NCBI GenBank assembly: GCA_016873375.1
Contig: VGXJ01000138.1
Location: forward strand, 1 to 5,376
Origin: Phycisphaerae bacterium
GTDB taxonomy: Bacteria > Planctomycetota > Phycisphaerae > Phycisphaerales > SM1A02
DNA: 5,376 nt
Reading direction: 5' to 3'
The position numbers and the translations under genes are program-made. This document shows, in pieces, positions 5,281 to 5,376 of this stretch. The first letter of the stretch is position 1. Each line of letters starts with the position of its first letter. Below the pieces are notes generated by a model. The model ran no database searches. It was given only the letters and a program-made list of their open reading frames with translations, and was not told where the DNA came from.

Positions 5281-5376
5281 TTACGCCGACTGCCCGCGGA
5301 AGAACCGCGTGGGCTTGTCGTCGTGCAGCTGCTGGTTGAGCCGCCGCAGGGCCTCGACCTCGATCTGGCGCACGCG
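5281..5376 (-). CDS. Sigma-70-family RNA polymerase sigma factor, C-terminal end (cut by window edge)
   Basis: Only the last 31 codons and a TAA are in the window. They begin with 'RVRQIEVEALRRL' (visible residues 1-13), which matches the end of sigma region 4.2, the helix-turn-helix that contacts the -35 element; primary sigma factors typically read 'RVRQIEAKALRKLR' here. The remaining tail, 'NQQLHDDKPTRFFRGQSA', differs from the usual short RpoD ending (a basic 'HPSRSRKL' followed by 'FLD'), so this may be an RpoD/RpoS-type paralogue or a lineage-specific tail. The gene is convergent with gcvT and ends 111 bases from its stop codon. The call rests on one short motif, so the sigma subtype cannot be given. 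Another HTH protein with a similar helix is possible but less likely. Confidence 0.72.
   Translation of the reverse strand, partial: RVRQIEVEALRRLNQQLHDDKPTRFFRGQSA

Noticed and set aside
1..5376. Mobile elements, CRISPR arrays, tRNA or rRNA genes, or a novel defence-type cassette
   Set aside because: No transposase, integrase, regularly spaced repeats, target-site duplications, tRNA-like folds or unfamiliar gene cluster is seen. Nearly all of the window is occupied by conserved housekeeping genes.

Overview
The window reads as a conserved housekeeping stretch from a high-GC Gram-negative (diderm) bacterium. Five of its six genes are recognisable with good confidence. The layout is a leftward outer-membrane biogenesis cluster (bamA, two OmpH/Skp-family genes, lpxD), a rightward gcvT, and the 3' end of a leftward sigma-70-family gene. 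The presence of BamA and LpxD implies an outer membrane and lipid A-type glycolipid synthesis. The order bamA-skp-lpxD is shared with Proteobacteria. Tandem divergent OmpH paralogues, an 'RAFRGAGQ' segment in the early BamA barrel and a gcvT neighbour make a PVC-type lineage, perhaps a Planctomycetota/Phycisphaerae member, my best guess. That placement is inference from memory and is not proven here.

Region by region: 1-238 (minus) is the N-terminal part of lpxD, cut by the window edge. 238-828 (minus) is an OmpH/Skp-like periplasmic protein whose stop codon overlaps the lpxD start (TGATG). 854-1489 (minus) is a second, diverged OmpH/Skp-like protein. 1536-3956 (minus) is complete bamA with signal peptide, five POTRA repeats and an Omp85 barrel. 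3957-4035 is a 79-bp divergent intergenic region. 4036-5169 (plus) is complete gcvT. 5170-5280 is a convergent intergenic region rich in inverted repeats. 5281-5376 (minus) is the last 31 codons of a sigma-70-family factor.

The four minus-strand genes are spaced 46, 25 and -1 nt apart and probably form one transcript. Their products would work together: OmpH/Skp-like chaperones hold unfolded outer-membrane proteins in the periplasm, BamA inserts them, and LpxD makes the lipid A precursor for the outer leaflet. gcvT (glycine cleavage, one-carbon metabolism) is functionally separate and shares only the promoter region.

I found no mobile element, CRISPR array, tRNA, rRNA or novel multi-gene system. 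The most unusual non-coding signal is an octamer (GGACCGCG or its complement) found only in the gene gaps or at a gene's last codons. It forms a 14-bp palindrome after bamA and an 8-bp inverted repeat around the gcvT stop.
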